Part shown: positions 26,584 to 37,800 of the stretch, piece by piece | Numbering within the stretch: the first letter of the stretch is position 1 | Layout: each line of letters starts with the position of its first letter | Source of the DNA: Maribacter polysiphoniae | GTDB taxonomy: Bacteria > Bacteroidota > Bacteroidia > Flavobacteriales > Flavobacteriaceae | Length of the DNA: 64,000 bases | Direction: 5' to 3' | Assembly: GCF_003148665.1 (NCBI RefSeq) | Contig: NZ_QGGQ01000002.1 | Span: 186,001 to 250,000 of the forward strand | Notes under the pieces: model-generated | The model's database searches: none | Told to the model about the DNA's origin: nothing | The model's input: the letters and a program-made list of their open reading frames with translations, nothing else | Program-made: the position numbers and the translations under genes

Positions 26584-27951
26584 TTAATCTGTAATCAATT
26601 TTTTCGTCAAATAATTAAATCGAAGATACAACATAATCGCCGATGCACTCAACCCGGTAAGCAATCCTATCCAGATTCCGGTACTCCCCAGGTCGGTATA
26701 AAGCCCACAGTAAAAAGAAATGGGGAAACCGATTACCCAATAGGCGATAAATGTAATCAAAGTAGGCACCTTTACGTCCTGTAAACCACGTAAAGCACCC
26801 AACACCACTACTTGGATTCCGTCAGAAATCTGAAAGAAAGCCGCAACCAACAACAATTGGGCAGCAAGGAAAATCACCTCGGTATTGTCCGCCAGATTCT
26901 GAGCATCGTCAACATCGAGGTAAATCGTAGGGAACCAATGTCTGCCCCATAAAAATAAAGCGGCAAAAACAACTTCCACGATCAGGGTCAATAAAAATAT
27001 TGATTGGGCTATACGTCTTAATTCCTTGAAATTGCGCAATCCTTTTTGATTACCTACCCGAATCATGGCAGCCACCCCCAGTCCCGTTCCGAACATAAAA
27101 GTCATACTACTTAAATTCAAGGCTATTTGGTTGGCGGCCTGTGCATTTTTCCCCAGCACCCCACTCAACCAAACCGCAGCAGTGAAAATAGCCACTTCAA
27201 AGAACATTTGAAGCGCCGATGGAAACCCTAGACTTATGATTTTTTGCATCACCTTTTTTTCAATCTTCCTGAAATTGAATCCAGTGACATAATCATGAAA
27301 TTTCTTTTTGCCCCGAAGTAAGAACCAGATGTACAATACCATCATACATCTAGAAACCAAAGTACCAATGGCAGCCCCTACGATACCCATTTTAGGAAAT
27401 CCTAAAGAACCGAAAATCAATAAATAATTCAAGGTGATATTCACCACGTTGGCAATTATCGTGGCATACATTGGATATTTTGTCTGTGACAATCCTTCAG
27501 AAAATTGTTTAAAGGCCTGAAAAATAATCAAGGGTACCAAAGAAAAGGCTACAAGGTCAAGATATGGCATTGCCAAGTCAACCACCTCAGGTGGCTGCCT
27601 CATCATATGAATGAGGGGTTTTAACAATAGAATGATTGCGAATAGCGACAATCCCAAGGCCGTACATAACACCAAGCCATGTTTTAAAGCGCTTTTTGCA
27701 TCTGCCTTATTACCACCCCCATCAGCTTCGGCGACCAAGGGTGTAATCGATGTGGAAAAACCAATACCGAACGACATGGCAATAAACACAAAGCTATTTC
27801 CCAAGGAGACTGCTGCCAATTCCGCGGTCCCCAATTGGCCGACCATTATATTATCCGCTAAGGCTACAAAAGTGTGCCCTAACATGCCCAATATGACAGG
27901 AACAGACAATCTGATATTGTATTTGAATTCTTTGGTATATTGTTTTAACAA
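26584..27951 (-). CDS. MATE family efflux transporter, TTG start
   Basis: A 455-residue Na+/H+-coupled MATE exporter with 12 hydrophobic helices in two similar halves. Landmarks include VILGMLGHTFVALADNIMVGQLGTAELAA near the start. The start is TTG at 27951; an in-frame TAG lies three codons upstream and there is no ATG between. It heads the minus-strand run that includes the 75-aa protein, PAP2 and GT39. Probable role: export of cationic drugs or small organic molecules; the substrate is unknown. Confidence 0.93.
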   Translation of the reverse strand: MLKQYTKEFKYNIRLSVPVILGMLGHTFVALADNIMVGQLGTAELAAVSLGNSFVFIAMSFGIGFSTSITPLVAEADGGGNKADAKSALKHGLVLCTALGLSLFAIILLLKPLIHMMRQPPEVVDLAMPYLDLVAFSLVPLIIFQAFKQFSEGLSQTKYPMYATIIANVVNITLNYLLIFGSLGFPKMGIVGAAIGTLVSRCMMVLYIWFLLRGKKKFHDYVTGFNFRKIEKKVMQKIISLGFPSALQMFFEVAIFTAAVWLSGVLGKNAQAANQIALNLSSMTFMFGTGLGVAAMIRVGNQKGLRNFKELRRIAQSIFLLTLIVEVVFAALFLWGRHWFPTIYLDVDDAQNLADNTEVIFLAAQLLLVAAFFQISDGIQVVVLGALRGLQDVKVPTLITFIAYWVIGFPISFYCGLYTDLGSTGIWIGLLTGLSASAIMLYLRFNYLTKKLITD

Positions 27952-28083
27952 GGTAATCTATGGTTATAAATTATTGGTAATGCGTGAAGCGTCCTTTGGT
28001 CCGGTATGACCCTATCGTTAACAGGATAATTGGGATATTGACCCCATAAAGGGTGTTTTTTGACCTCCCATTAAAAATATCGA

Positions 28084-28872
28084 CTAAGATGGCCTTTCCA
28101 AAGCGCTTTTGGCTTCTTCCCAAAAGACATCCATTTCGCCAAGGGTCATGTCCTTCAAGGATTTCCCCGCTTCCTTGGCTTTGGACTCCAAATATTGGAA
28201 TCGGCCGATGAATTTCTTATTGGTACGCTCCAAGGCATTCTCTGGATTTATATTGAGAAAACGGGCATAATTGATCAAGGAGAACAATACATCGCCAAAC
28301 TCGGCCTCCATCTTATCGGCATTCCCCGACTTTATTTCCGATTGTAATTCGGAAAGCTCCTCTTGTACCTTTTCGAAGACCTGTTCGGGTTTCTCCCAAT
28401 CAAAACCAACGCCAGCGACCTTATCCTGTACACGATTTGCCTTCACCAAAGCCGGCAAACCTTTTGGCACGCCTTCCAGAACGCTTTTCTTGCCTTCCTT
28501 CAGTTTAATGTTCTCCCAATTCCGTTTTACCTCCTCCTCATCTTTTACGGTTACATCGCCATATATATGAGGGTGCCTATTGATCAATTTTTCACAGATA
28601 CTATTACAGACATCAGCGATATCAAAGTCATTGGTTTCCGATCCGATTTTTGAATAAAAAACAATATGAAGCAAAACATCGCCCAATTCCTTTTTGACCT
28701 CGACCAAATCGTCCTCTAAAATAGCATCCCCTAATTCATAGGTTTCTTCAATGGTAAGATGCCTCAACGTTTGCATGGTCTGCTTTTTATCCCACGGACA
28801 TTGCTCACGAAGTTCATCCATTATGGTCAATAGTCGGTCAAAGGCCTTTAACTGAAGTGCTCTAGAATTCAT
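28084..28872 (-). CDS. mazG: Nucleoside triphosphate pyrophosphohydrolase MazG
   Basis: A 262-residue protein with two MazG domains. The first has the EE-x2-E-x2-(D) metal-binding pattern (TIEETYELGDAI, then KKELGDVLLHIVFYS). The second contains EELSELQSEIKSG and EAEFGDVLFSLINYARF. The conserved CPWDKKQTMQTLRHLTIEE segment is present. MazG hydrolyses NTPs to NMP and PPi and cleans aberrant nucleotides. It has its own promoter and diverges from the TolB-like gene. Confidence 0.95.
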   Translation of the reverse strand: MNSRALQLKAFDRLLTIMDELREQCPWDKKQTMQTLRHLTIEETYELGDAILEDDLVEVKKELGDVLLHIVFYSKIGSETNDFDIADVCNSICEKLINRHPHIYGDVTVKDEEEVKRNWENIKLKEGKKSVLEGVPKGLPALVKANRVQDKVAGVGFDWEKPEQVFEKVQEELSELQSEIKSGNADKMEAEFGDVLFSLINYARFLNINPENALERTNKKFIGRFQYLESKAKEAGKSLKDMTLGEMDVFWEEAKSALERPS

Positions 28873-28886
28873 TGATTTGCTTTTGG

Positions 28887-28894
28887 CAAAAGTA
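28887..28894 (-). promoter_or_regulatory. Candidate -7 box of mazG
   Basis: On the minus strand TACTTTTG fits TA-N2-TTTG exactly, 14 bases before the mazG ATG. The -33 region shows only a weak TTAG. Confidence 0.5.
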
Positions 28895-28977
28895 CGAATA
28901 CAATTAGTTTATTTCTAAGGACCCTAATACACATTTTTTAACTAACTTATAACGTGCAAATCCATCTTAAGAAAGCA

Positions 28978-30477
28978 ATGAAATTCCAACCTATTCATAC
29001 TATATTTATGGTTATTATTACGACAATGGTAGCTGGGCAATCTCCCTCCCAAGGTCAATTGGGAATATTTGACAATCACAGTGATATCGGCAATGTTCAC
29101 CACAAAGGTTGGGCAAGTTATAGCGCGACTGACAACACCTATACCATCTCTGGGAGCGGAACCAATATGTGGTTCAATACGGATGAATTCCATTTTGTTT
29201 GGAAAAAAATGTCGGGCAACGTATCCCTCTCCGCCCTCATAGAAATGATGGACGAAGGTGTTGACCCCCACCGTAAGGCCTGTTTAATGATACGTCAAAA
29301 CCTAGAACCCGATGCCCCTTATGTCGATGTTGCCCTTCATGGCGACGGCCTCACTGCTATGCAGTTTAGGGAAACCAATGGAGGAATGACCCATGAAATA
29401 AAAAGCAACCATTTGGCCCCTGTTAAAATCCAATTAAAAAAAGTCGGGAATTACTTTACCATGTACACCGGTTCAACGAAAAAAGAGCTGGAAATTACGG
29501 GTGGATCCCTGCGATTGGAACTTACCTCCCCTTTTTACGTAGGCCTCGGTGTTTGTTCCCATAACAATGAGGTTCTTGAAACCATAAAATTCAAGGATGT
29601 TGTGATAAAGGAAAACCTAAAAGCAATCGATACGGTCACGAAGGTTGAAAGCAGCTTGGAAATCCTCGACATTGCCTCCTTGAACCGAAGTGAAATATAC
29701 CATACCAAAAGCCATATCGAAGCTCCCAATTGGACACCCGATGGTAAAAGATTGATTTATAATAGTGCTGGACTTCTTTATAAAATCAATATTGAAGGGG
29801 GCATGCCACAAATGATCCCAACTGGATTTGCCAATAGGATCAATAATGACCATGGCATATCCCCGGACGGTACGCAAATGGTCATCAGTGACCAAACGGA
29901 AACCGGAAACTCAATGATCTATTCCTTTCCTATTGAAGGAGGAAAACCCAAAAAAATCACTCCCCTTGCCCCTTCATACTGGCATGGATGGTCTCCCGAT
30001 GGGAAAACCTTAGCCTATTGTGCTGAGCGCAATGGCAATTATGATATTTATACTATTCCTTTTGAAGGAGGAAAAGAAATACGCCTAACCGTTGCCGAAG
30101 GACTCGATGATGGCCCGGATTATTCCCCTGAAGGCCAATATATCTATTTCAATTCCACACGAACGGGTACCATGCAAATCTGGCGGATGAAAACCGATGG
30201 ATCCGATCAGGAACAAATTACGACGGACGCATACAACGATTGGTTTGCCCACCCTTCCCCAGATGGCAAATGGATAGCCTATGTCACTTTCAATACCGAT
30301 GTACCGGCAGGTGCACATCCCCCCAATAAGGATGTTATGCTTCGATTGATGAACTTAAAAACCAAGGAAATAATTATCTTGGCGAAATTGTTCGGGGGAC
30401 AGGGAACCATAAACGTACCTTCTTGGTCACCCGATAGTAAAAAATTGGCTTTTGTAAGCTATCATCCTGTTAAATAG
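28978..30477 (+). CDS. TolB-like beta-propeller protein with N-terminal jelly-roll domain
   Basis: A 499-residue exported protein from the ATG at 28978 (a GTG at 28954 would add eight unlikely residues). Signal peptide MKFQPIHTIFMVIITTMVAGQ. Residues about 25-190 resemble a DUF1349/LamG-type carbohydrate-binding beta-sandwich. The rest is a PD40-type propeller with repeats such as PNWTPDGKRLIYNSAG, HGWSPDGKTLAYCAER, PDYSPEGQYIYFNSTR and PSPDGKWIAYVTF. It probably acts in the periplasm in sugar or protein binding. It is followed after 7 bases by the SMP-30 gene, so both are one operon. Confidence 0.85.
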   Translation: MKFQPIHTIFMVIITTMVAGQSPSQGQLGIFDNHSDIGNVHHKGWASYSATDNTYTISGSGTNMWFNTDEFHFVWKKMSGNVSLSALIEMMDEGVDPHRKACLMIRQNLEPDAPYVDVALHGDGLTAMQFRETNGGMTHEIKSNHLAPVKIQLKKVGNYFTMYTGSTKKELEITGGSLRLELTSPFYVGLGVCSHNNEVLETIKFKDVVIKENLKAIDTVTKVESSLEILDIASLNRSEIYHTKSHIEAPNWTPDGKRLIYNSAGLLYKINIEGGMPQMIPTGFANRINNDHGISPDGTQMVISDQTETGNSMIYSFPIEGGKPKKITPLAPSYWHGWSPDGKTLAYCAERNGNYDIYTIPFEGGKEIRLTVAEGLDDGPDYSPEGQYIYFNSTRTGTMQIWRMKTDGSDQEQITTDAYNDWFAHPSPDGKWIAYVTFNTDVPAGAHPPNKDVMLRLMNLKTKEIIILAKLFGGQGTINVPSWSPDSKKLAFVSYHPVK

Positions 30478-30484
30478 AATAACC

Positions 30485-31399
30485 ATGAGTCCTTCTAAAA
30501 TTATATGTTCCCGTCGAGTGTACGGATTACTTTTTCTTGTTGGCGTATGCTTTTCCGCAACTTCCCAAGAAAATTCGATTATGGCCAAGGATGCGAAACC
30601 TGTTTTGATCGCATCAGCATATGAATTCACCGAGGGACCAGCTGCCGACAAAGAGGGCAATGTCTATTTTACGGACCAACCCAATGACCAAATCATCAAA
30701 TGGTCTGCAAGTGACAACACCTTGGAAGTTTTCTTAAAACCTTCAGGACGTTCCAATGGACTCTATTTTGACAATGATAACAATCTTATCGCCTGTGCCG
30801 ACGAAAAGAACGAATTATGGCACATTGACAAACAAAAGAATATAACCGTCTTGGTCAATGGTTTTGACAATAAAAAAATGAATGGTCCCAATGACCTATG
30901 GATCGATACTAAAGGCGGGATCTACCTCACAGACCCTTTTTACAAAAGACCATGGTGGAAACATGAGGAACCAGAACAAGCGGCCAGTCGGGTGTACTAT
31001 CTGACCCCGGACAAAAAGGACCTTAGTATCGTTGCCGATGGTTTTGTTCGCCCTAATGGTATTATCGGGAGCCCTGATGGCAAAACCCTTTATATTGCGG
31101 ACATCGGAGACGATAAGACCTATTCCTATACGATTAATGAGAACGGTAGTCTAAGGGACAAAAAACTTTTTACCGCCATGGGTTCCGATGGAATGACATT
31201 GGACAACAAAGGAAATGTATATCTCACAGGCGATGGCGTTACTGTTTTCAATGCAAAAGGCGATAAGATCCTGCATATCCCCATTGACCAAAAATGGACA
31301 GCTAATGTCACCTTCGGAGGCAAAGAACACAATAAACTCTTTATCACGGCCATGAATTCGGTCTATCTCCTGGATATGAATGTAAAGGGAGCCTATTGA
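30485..31399 (+). CDS. SMP-30/gluconolactonase family protein, exported
   Basis: A 304-residue six-bladed propeller with an N-terminal hydrophobic signal (LLFLVGVCFSATSQ). Metal-binding positions of SMP-30 lactonases are present: EFTEGPAADKEG (Glu), MNGPNDLWID (Asn) and RPNGIIGSPDGKTLYIADIGD (Asn and Asp). It would hydrolyse aldonolactones or organophosphate-type esters with a divalent metal. The TolB-like gene lies 7 bases upstream, and the stop overlaps the start of the glutamine amidotransferase gene. Confidence 0.9.
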   Translation: MSPSKIICSRRVYGLLFLVGVCFSATSQENSIMAKDAKPVLIASAYEFTEGPAADKEGNVYFTDQPNDQIIKWSASDNTLEVFLKPSGRSNGLYFDNDNNLIACADEKNELWHIDKQKNITVLVNGFDNKKMNGPNDLWIDTKGGIYLTDPFYKRPWWKHEEPEQAASRVYYLTPDKKDLSIVADGFVRPNGIIGSPDGKTLYIADIGDDKTYSYTINENGSLRDKKLFTAMGSDGMTLDNKGNVYLTGDGVTVFNAKGDKILHIPIDQKWTANVTFGGKEHNKLFITAMNSVYLLDMNVKGAY

Positions 31400-32124
31400 A
31401 AAAGTTGCTTATTTTACAGCTTCGTCCCGAGGATGAAACCGCCGATAGTGAGCTTAATGCCATTTTGCAGGTTGGTGGGTTGAGTCCCATTGATGTAGAG
31501 CGCATTCGTTTGGAAAAAGGCATTCCGGTAATTGACTTGAACGATTATACAGGAATCATCGTAGGGGGAAGTCCGTTTGACGTTAGTACTGCCGACAACC
31601 AAAAGAGCATCCTCCAAAAAAACATAGAAGCGTTCTTCAACACCCTATTCGATGATGTTGTTGACAGGGATTTTCCTTTTCTTGGGGCATGTTCCGGCAA
31701 TGGACTCTTGGGAAATTATTGTGGAGCCACCATTTCAACCACTTATTCAGAACCTATAGGCAGCGTCGAGGTAAGGATTACGGAGGAAGGGAAGGAAGAC
31801 CCCCTCCTCAAAAACCTTCCGGAGACTTTTTCCGCTCTGGTAGGCCACAAGGAAGCTTGTGATAGCATACCTCCAGGCGCAGTACTTTTGGCCACCTCAG
31901 CAACCTGTCCTGTTCAAATGTTCCGGGTAAAACAGCATATCTACGCAACACAATTCCATCCCGAGGCCGATGCCAACGAATTTATATTACGTATAAATAT
32001 CTACAAGAACCATGGTTATTTTCCACCAGAAGAAGCTAATGATTTAATCAATCGGGTTCAAAAAACCAATACGCCGATACCCAAGATTATTTTAAAACAC
32101 TTTGTTGAGCGGTATCATATTTGA
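31396..32124 (+). CDS. Class I glutamine amidotransferase domain protein, TTG start
   Basis: A 242-residue GMP-synthase-like glutaminase domain standing alone. Nucleophile motif FLGACSGNGLLG (Cys at the usual place, with Asn where Gln is usual) and QFHPEADANEF with the catalytic His and Glu. The start is TTG overlapping the TGA of the SMP-30 gene by 3 bases, a stop-start pair. The acceptor partner is unknown, since no synthetase is adjacent. It may act on gamma-glutamyl compounds, as do other stand-alone members. Confidence 0.88.
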   Translation: MKKLLILQLRPEDETADSELNAILQVGGLSPIDVERIRLEKGIPVIDLNDYTGIIVGGSPFDVSTADNQKSILQKNIEAFFNTLFDDVVDRDFPFLGACSGNGLLGNYCGATISTTYSEPIGSVEVRITEEGKEDPLLKNLPETFSALVGHKEACDSIPPGAVLLATSATCPVQMFRVKQHIYATQFHPEADANEFILRINIYKNHGYFPPEEANDLINRVQKTNTPIPKIILKHFVERYHI

Positions 32125-32198
32125 TGCTCTAATAATCCCATTTACCCAAATTCCTTTGTGGTATTCCACACCCTTATTGATGTGAATTGGGCATAAAA

Positions 32199-32228
32199 AA
32201 AAGGGCTGTCTTTTAAAACAGCCCTTTA
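32199..32228 (-). terminator. Bidirectional terminator between the amidotransferase and the susCD operon
   Basis: Long stem AAAGGGCTGT / ACAGCCCTTT with an 8-base loop. Read on the minus strand it is followed by a run of eight T, so it ends the susC-susD-lipoprotein operon. On the plus strand the T-tract is weaker. Confidence 0.85.
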
Positions 32229-32250
32229 AGATTGATTGGTAATAAACCAC

Positions 32251-33045
32251 TTATTCTTGTGGCTTATATTTCAAGGTCCAACCTGTACCACCAGCATTGA
32301 TAGGTACATATAAAATCAGTTCATCCTCGGTTAAGGAAACAATCTGGAAAAGTCCATCGGGATTGGTTCTTTCCGGGTCATTACCCAAAACAGTTGTATG
32401 ATCTAAAAAGGTTAATGTGCGACCTTCAACATTTAAACTAAATCCACCTGTTTTAGCTTCTGCCCCTGGTTCTTTGACATAGGTACAGTTTGCAGCCCCA
32501 TTTAGATCAAAGGTCATACTCCCAAATGGATCTGGGCAACAACACTCCCCTGCATTCCACCAAACACCTTCCCAGCCATCTATATTGTTTGGGGCAACCA
32601 TATACCAAAACAAACCATCTTCAGGGGTACCGTCAAACACCCATGTTTTACCTATGGATGGATCTTCCCCTGCCAAATCATAATAATCCTGGGCTATGGG
32701 TGTTGTGAATTCGTCAATGGTAACATCTATGGTTTTACTAAAGAACTCAGCACCAAGTGTACCGTGATAGGTAAAAGTAGCTGTACCGATAATAGGATAA
32801 ACAAATTCAACTTTGTCGGTATAAGCCTTACCGGTATTATAATCCCAATATCCAGTAATACCGGGAGAAACCATACTCAACGCAACTTTATTCCCTCCCG
32901 GATCAATTTGGGTGGCCATTAATTCGACCCCTGCAACGTCTGTAACGTTATACAATTCCTCAGTATCCGTAACAATAGGCTCGCATGCTATGAACAACAA
33001 AGCAAACATACCTACGGAAAAACCTATAATTTTATTTAATTTCAT
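32251..33045 (-). CDS. SusCD-associated surface lipoprotein
   Basis: 264 residues from the ATG at 33045 (longer frames to 33096 run back into the susD end). A lipoprotein signal ends FALLFIAC with Cys21. The body is beta-rich, with LFWYMVAPNNIDGWEGVWWNAGECCCPDPFGSMTFDL, a CCC cluster and aromatic residues, as in glycan-binding proteins encoded third in SusCD loci. It likely sits on the outer membrane surface next to SusCD and binds the polymer. No fixed family name is certain. Confidence 0.8.
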   Translation of the reverse strand: MKLNKIIGFSVGMFALLFIACEPIVTDTEELYNVTDVAGVELMATQIDPGGNKVALSMVSPGITGYWDYNTGKAYTDKVEFVYPIIGTATFTYHGTLGAEFFSKTIDVTIDEFTTPIAQDYYDLAGEDPSIGKTWVFDGTPEDGLFWYMVAPNNIDGWEGVWWNAGECCCPDPFGSMTFDLNGAANCTYVKEPGAEAKTGGFSLNVEGRTLTFLDHTTVLGNDPERTNPDGLFQIVSLTEDELILYVPINAGGTGWTLKYKPQE

Positions 33046-33073
33046 GTTTCTTATTTTTAAGTTATAAAACATA

Positions 33074-34786
33074 CTACCACCCAGGGTTTTGTTCATAAGC
33101 CCCGTTAGACAACCTTATTTCCGTTTCAGGTATCGAAACCAAACCTTTAGTTTCAGACCTATACGAACCACTATAAGTAGCATCGGAACCTGAATTCCGT
33201 ACATTCTCAGTATAATCGAAGGCAGTGTCTACATCACCCCAACGCACCAAATCGAAATATCTCAACCCTTCAAAAGCCAACTCATGCTTTCTTTCCTCCT
33301 TCAATGCCTCAAGGGAATATCCTATGGCTGGCAAACCTACTCTTGCCCTTACCCTATTCATTCCATCAGATGTTTGCGTAATCTCTGAATGCATTAACAA
33401 AACATCGGCAAATCGCATAAAGATAAAATCCTGGGCATGCATCAGTTGCATATCCGTATTACTCCAATCGTACATTTGAACGAACATTCCTGAAACGTTA
33501 CCATCTACATCAGGATGCTGTAGGGCAGTATATTTTTTATTGAAAAAACCTGTTTCATGGTCCCCTTTGTCTGCCTGATAGCCATCAGTTCCTTGATCTG
33601 CATCCCCCATTGGAAGAATAGATCCTTGTTTTCGAGGATCGGCATCATCCCAAGTGTTCCATAAGGCAGGCCGAATAGTACAAAACCCCCAACCTTGTCC
33701 GAATGGTACCATTGAATTATCGCGAATACCACTAAAAAGACAAAGTCTATTGGTATAAATTGAACCATTTGACCATTGCCAATCACCAAAAGAAAAACGT
33801 TGAACGAACATACTCTCTGAATTTCCAGTTCCAAAGGTAGGATTAAGTCCATCCTGTCCTACCCATTCCAATCCTTCGGCATCTGCCCAAGGAAGCACTA
33901 CGCTCCCAGCGCTTTTGTTCAAATTGGAATAAGGCCAGAGATTTCTAAAATCCGAAACCAAGTCATAGCCACTATTGTTGATGCAATCATTTAAATAACC
34001 TGCGACATCCGAACCACTTAACGAACCACCCTCTACCAAAGGTAAATCACTTGTAGATTGGTTCTCTATATTGGACATATAGCCCGTATAATGTAAATAC
34101 ACACGCCCTAAATACGCTTCGGCCACCCACTTGTTGGCATGCCCATAACTTTCCGTTGGTATGGAAGGGAAAGAAATATTGGGCAATGTTTCTATAGCCA
34201 ATTTCAAGTCTGAGGCAATTTGGGCAAAAGTCTCGGAATAGGTGTTCCTAGGACCATCTTTAGCTTGATCGACTGAAGTTATCAATGGTACACCTCCAAA
34301 AAATTTAGCCAATTTAAAGTAGAAGAAAGCCCTCATAAACAAAGCTTCCCCTACGGCAACATCCTTAAATTCCTGAGCTTCCGCAGGACTACTGAAAAAA
34401 CTTGAAAAGTCTGCCTCACTGGCCTTTTCTATTATTGCATTACATCGTGCAATGCCATTATAGGATTGCACCCACATATCGCGATACGTGTCTTCCGCTG
34501 GATCCTCAAAGGCATCAACATCCTTACCGGCCTTATCATCGGGACCACCACCACCTAACATCATATCGGACATCAAATTGGCCGCAAGGGGTTCAAAACT
34601 AAGTGCATTAGGTGTATAAATTGCATTGTAAACACCTGATATTGCTTCTTCCATATCTGTAGGGGTCTGATAATATGTATCCAAACTCTTACCGTACAGA
34701 TTTTCTGTATCCAATAAACTTTCGCTGCAACCTAGGGTTGTTATCCCTAGTAAAACAGCAATTAAATAATATATATTTTTCATCAT
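33074..34786 (-). CDS. SusD/RagB family outer-membrane lipoprotein
   Basis: 570 residues with signal LIAVLLGITTLGC (lipidated Cys20) and the family N-terminal SLLDTENLYGKSLDTYYQTPTDMEEAISGVYNAIYT. TPR-like helices hold the ligand site. The C-terminal EERKHELAFEGLRYFDLVRWG and the terminal LSNGAYEQNPGW are strongly diagnostic. It works as the lid of the SusC channel for glycan or peptide import. It begins 16 bases after the susC stop and ends 29 before the lipoprotein start. Confidence 0.95.
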   Translation of the reverse strand: MMKNIYYLIAVLLGITTLGCSESLLDTENLYGKSLDTYYQTPTDMEEAISGVYNAIYTPNALSFEPLAANLMSDMMLGGGGPDDKAGKDVDAFEDPAEDTYRDMWVQSYNGIARCNAIIEKASEADFSSFFSSPAEAQEFKDVAVGEALFMRAFFYFKLAKFFGGVPLITSVDQAKDGPRNTYSETFAQIASDLKLAIETLPNISFPSIPTESYGHANKWVAEAYLGRVYLHYTGYMSNIENQSTSDLPLVEGGSLSGSDVAGYLNDCINNSGYDLVSDFRNLWPYSNLNKSAGSVVLPWADAEGLEWVGQDGLNPTFGTGNSESMFVQRFSFGDWQWSNGSIYTNRLCLFSGIRDNSMVPFGQGWGFCTIRPALWNTWDDADPRKQGSILPMGDADQGTDGYQADKGDHETGFFNKKYTALQHPDVDGNVSGMFVQMYDWSNTDMQLMHAQDFIFMRFADVLLMHSEITQTSDGMNRVRARVGLPAIGYSLEALKEERKHELAFEGLRYFDLVRWGDVDTAFDYTENVRNSGSDATYSGSYRSETKGLVSIPETEIRLSNGAYEQNPGW

Positions 34787-34801
34787 AATTCTTTTTTAAA
34801 A

Positions 34802-37800
34802 TTAAAAGCCCATATTTAATCCAAACATAACCGTTCTAGGTAATGGATAAAGGCCAAGATCGATTCCGGAAGCCCAACTGTAATTTTCATCATCGCCACT
34901 AAAGCGGACATCAGGGTCCATACCGTTATAACCTGTAAACGTATGTAAGTTATTTACGGACATATACATTTTAAGGCTCGAGATAGCAGTTATTTTCTCA
35001 AGTACTTTTGTGAAATCATAACCGATTGTCAAATTATTGATTCGCAAATAATCCGCATCATGCATATAAATATCTGAAATGAAGTTGGTATTCCTGTTGG
35101 AGCCATAAGTCAACCTAGGCAAAGTATTGGAAGTTCCTTCCCCATGCCAACGATTGAAAATCTCAGAAGTATAGTTTTGTTTAAAACTATCCGCGAAAGA
35201 ACGATAGGATTGCATGATCTGCATACCGAATTTACCGGTCAACGTGGTATTCGCATAGAATCCTTTATATTCGAAATTCAACTGTAGACCGAGTTCTACA
35301 TCAGGATTTGGGTTACCCAACATAATCTTGTCATTCTCATCAATAACCCCATCAGCATTTTGATCGACAAAACGCACATCGCCTGGGCGTTGATCATCAA
35401 AGTATGGCGCCCCACTTGGACCTACATAGGCATCAACCTCGTCTTGATTCTGTAAAATACCGGCTGTTTTATAACCATAGAAATAACCTATGGGTTTACC
35501 AACTTCCACCCTTGATACTTCTGAAGTACCCTGGGCCAACACATTACTTGGACCATGAATGATACCATCTGAATTGGCAATCTTCGTAACCTCATTCTTA
35601 TTATAGGCCCCACTAACCGTGATACCATATTTAAAATCATGGGAATTATCATTCCAACCCAAGACTAATTCAACACCGCTATTTTCTATGTCACCACCAT
35701 TGATATAAGGAGGCAAGGCACCTGAAGTTCCTAAGGCAGGGGCTTCTACCAACCAGTCTTTGGTTGTCTTTTTATAGTAATCAAAGGCCAAATTCAATTT
35801 TGAATCAAAAAATCTGGCATCAAAACCTAAATCGAGCTGTTCAGAGGTTTCCCATTTAATATCAGGATTGGTCACCCTTTCCGGATAAGCCGTTGTACCC
35901 GAAACAGGTTTTGTGTCTCCAAAAAAGTAACCTGGAAATGCATAGGTAATCTGTGATGAATAAATAAAGTTGGGAATGGATTGATTCCCATTCTGACCCC
36001 AACTCGCCCTTAATTTGGCAAAGTTCAAAATATCGGATGACCCAATAAAATCCTCTTCGGTCAAAACCCAACCCGCAGATACTGATGGGAAGTAACCCCA
36101 TCGATTATCCTCAGCGAAATTAGATGACCCATCTGCCCTCATAATAGCAGTAAAAAGATACTTTTCCTTGTAATTGTACTGGGCCCTGGCCATATACGAA
36201 AGTATAGCTCCACCACCGGCAGCCCAATCGGCACCTGACGCGCTAATATCGCTAATTGATTCAGGGCTTTGGGTATTGTTCAAATACGCATATTTAGGAT
36301 CTCCTGGAAATAACAAATTCGATTTTGAAGCTGAAATATTATTATTCAATTGATCTTGATAAAGTTCCGTTCCTATCAAGGCATCTATCTTATGATCTCC
36401 CAATTGACGTTTATAAGACAGGGTTGTAGTCCATGTCTGGTTATTGCCAATGTACTGACTTTGTGTTGCTCCATCTACATAATCCTGATACAGAACCCCT
36501 AAATTATAAGTTGGGTTCATTGATCTGGAGTGTCCAAACCATGCATTGATACCATAACTTGACCTCAGCTTTAAATCTTTATAGGGTTCAATCTCAACAA
36601 ATACATTGCCCACAAGACTATTACCTTTATTATAATTATAGTTATTGCGATAATACATCACGGCCAATGGGTTGGTTTGCCCGGTATTCCATCCGTCCAA
36701 TGTTGGGGTATACCCAAACTCATTTACATTATTATCTATGGCAGGTTGCCAATAGGCAGGCATTAATGGGTTTTGCACCAAGGCATTATGTAAATCATTC
36801 CAATAGATATTACCCGTTGCGGCGCTTCTATTTTCCGTATTTGTATAGGTAAGGTTTTCACCGATTGTTATAATGGAATGTTCGCTATTCTTCCTCAATA
36901 TTATTTCTGTGTTCAATCTAGTGGTCAATCTTTTATACCCAGCATCCATAATATCTCCGCCCAAAATACCGCGTTGATTAAAATAAGAAGCACCTGCAGA
37001 ATAGGTTATATCCTCGCTACCACCGGTAATATTTACCGCATGGCTTTCAATGGTAGCATTCTTTGTGGCCATTTCATTGATCCAATTGGTTCCTTCCCAT
37101 CCATTTTGGAGTCTTGACCAGACATCTTCCCCCAATTGGGTTCCAAGTCCCGCATAATTATCATTCAACCAAGAATTGTTGGTAAGAATCGATTGCCAAT
37201 CAAAAGGAGCCAAACCATCATTTACACGACCTTCATCCATAATGTACATATACTCCTGTGCATTTAGGGGGTCAAGGTTTTTATAGATCTTTTGAAAACC
37301 GTAGTAGCTGTCGTAAGTGATTTTTGCAGCACTGTTTTTACGCCCTTTAACTGTTGTTACAAGAACGACACCATTGGCAGCCCTTGAACCGTAAATAGCC
37401 GAAGAAGCAGCATCTTTTAAAACGTCTACGGAAGCGATATCAGAGGGATTCAAATAATTGATATCCCCAACGGCTACCCCATCGACAATAAATAAAGGGT
37501 TTGAATTACCGATAGTCCCAAGACCACGAATAGTAACCCGTGTACCAGCACCTGGCTGCCCATTATTTCTAGTGACACTTACCCCTGCAGCAATACCTTG
37601 CAGCGCTTCCATTGCCGTACCCGTGTTCAGGGAAGCCAAATCATCCCCTTTAACATTTACACCGGCACCGGTCACCAAGGTTTTCTTTTGCGTACCATAA
37701 CCTACAACCACAACCTCTTCCAGTGCCTCAAGGGATTCCTCAAGCACTACATTGATTGTTCTCTGTTCCCCTACAGTAATCGTTTGCGAAACCATTCCGA

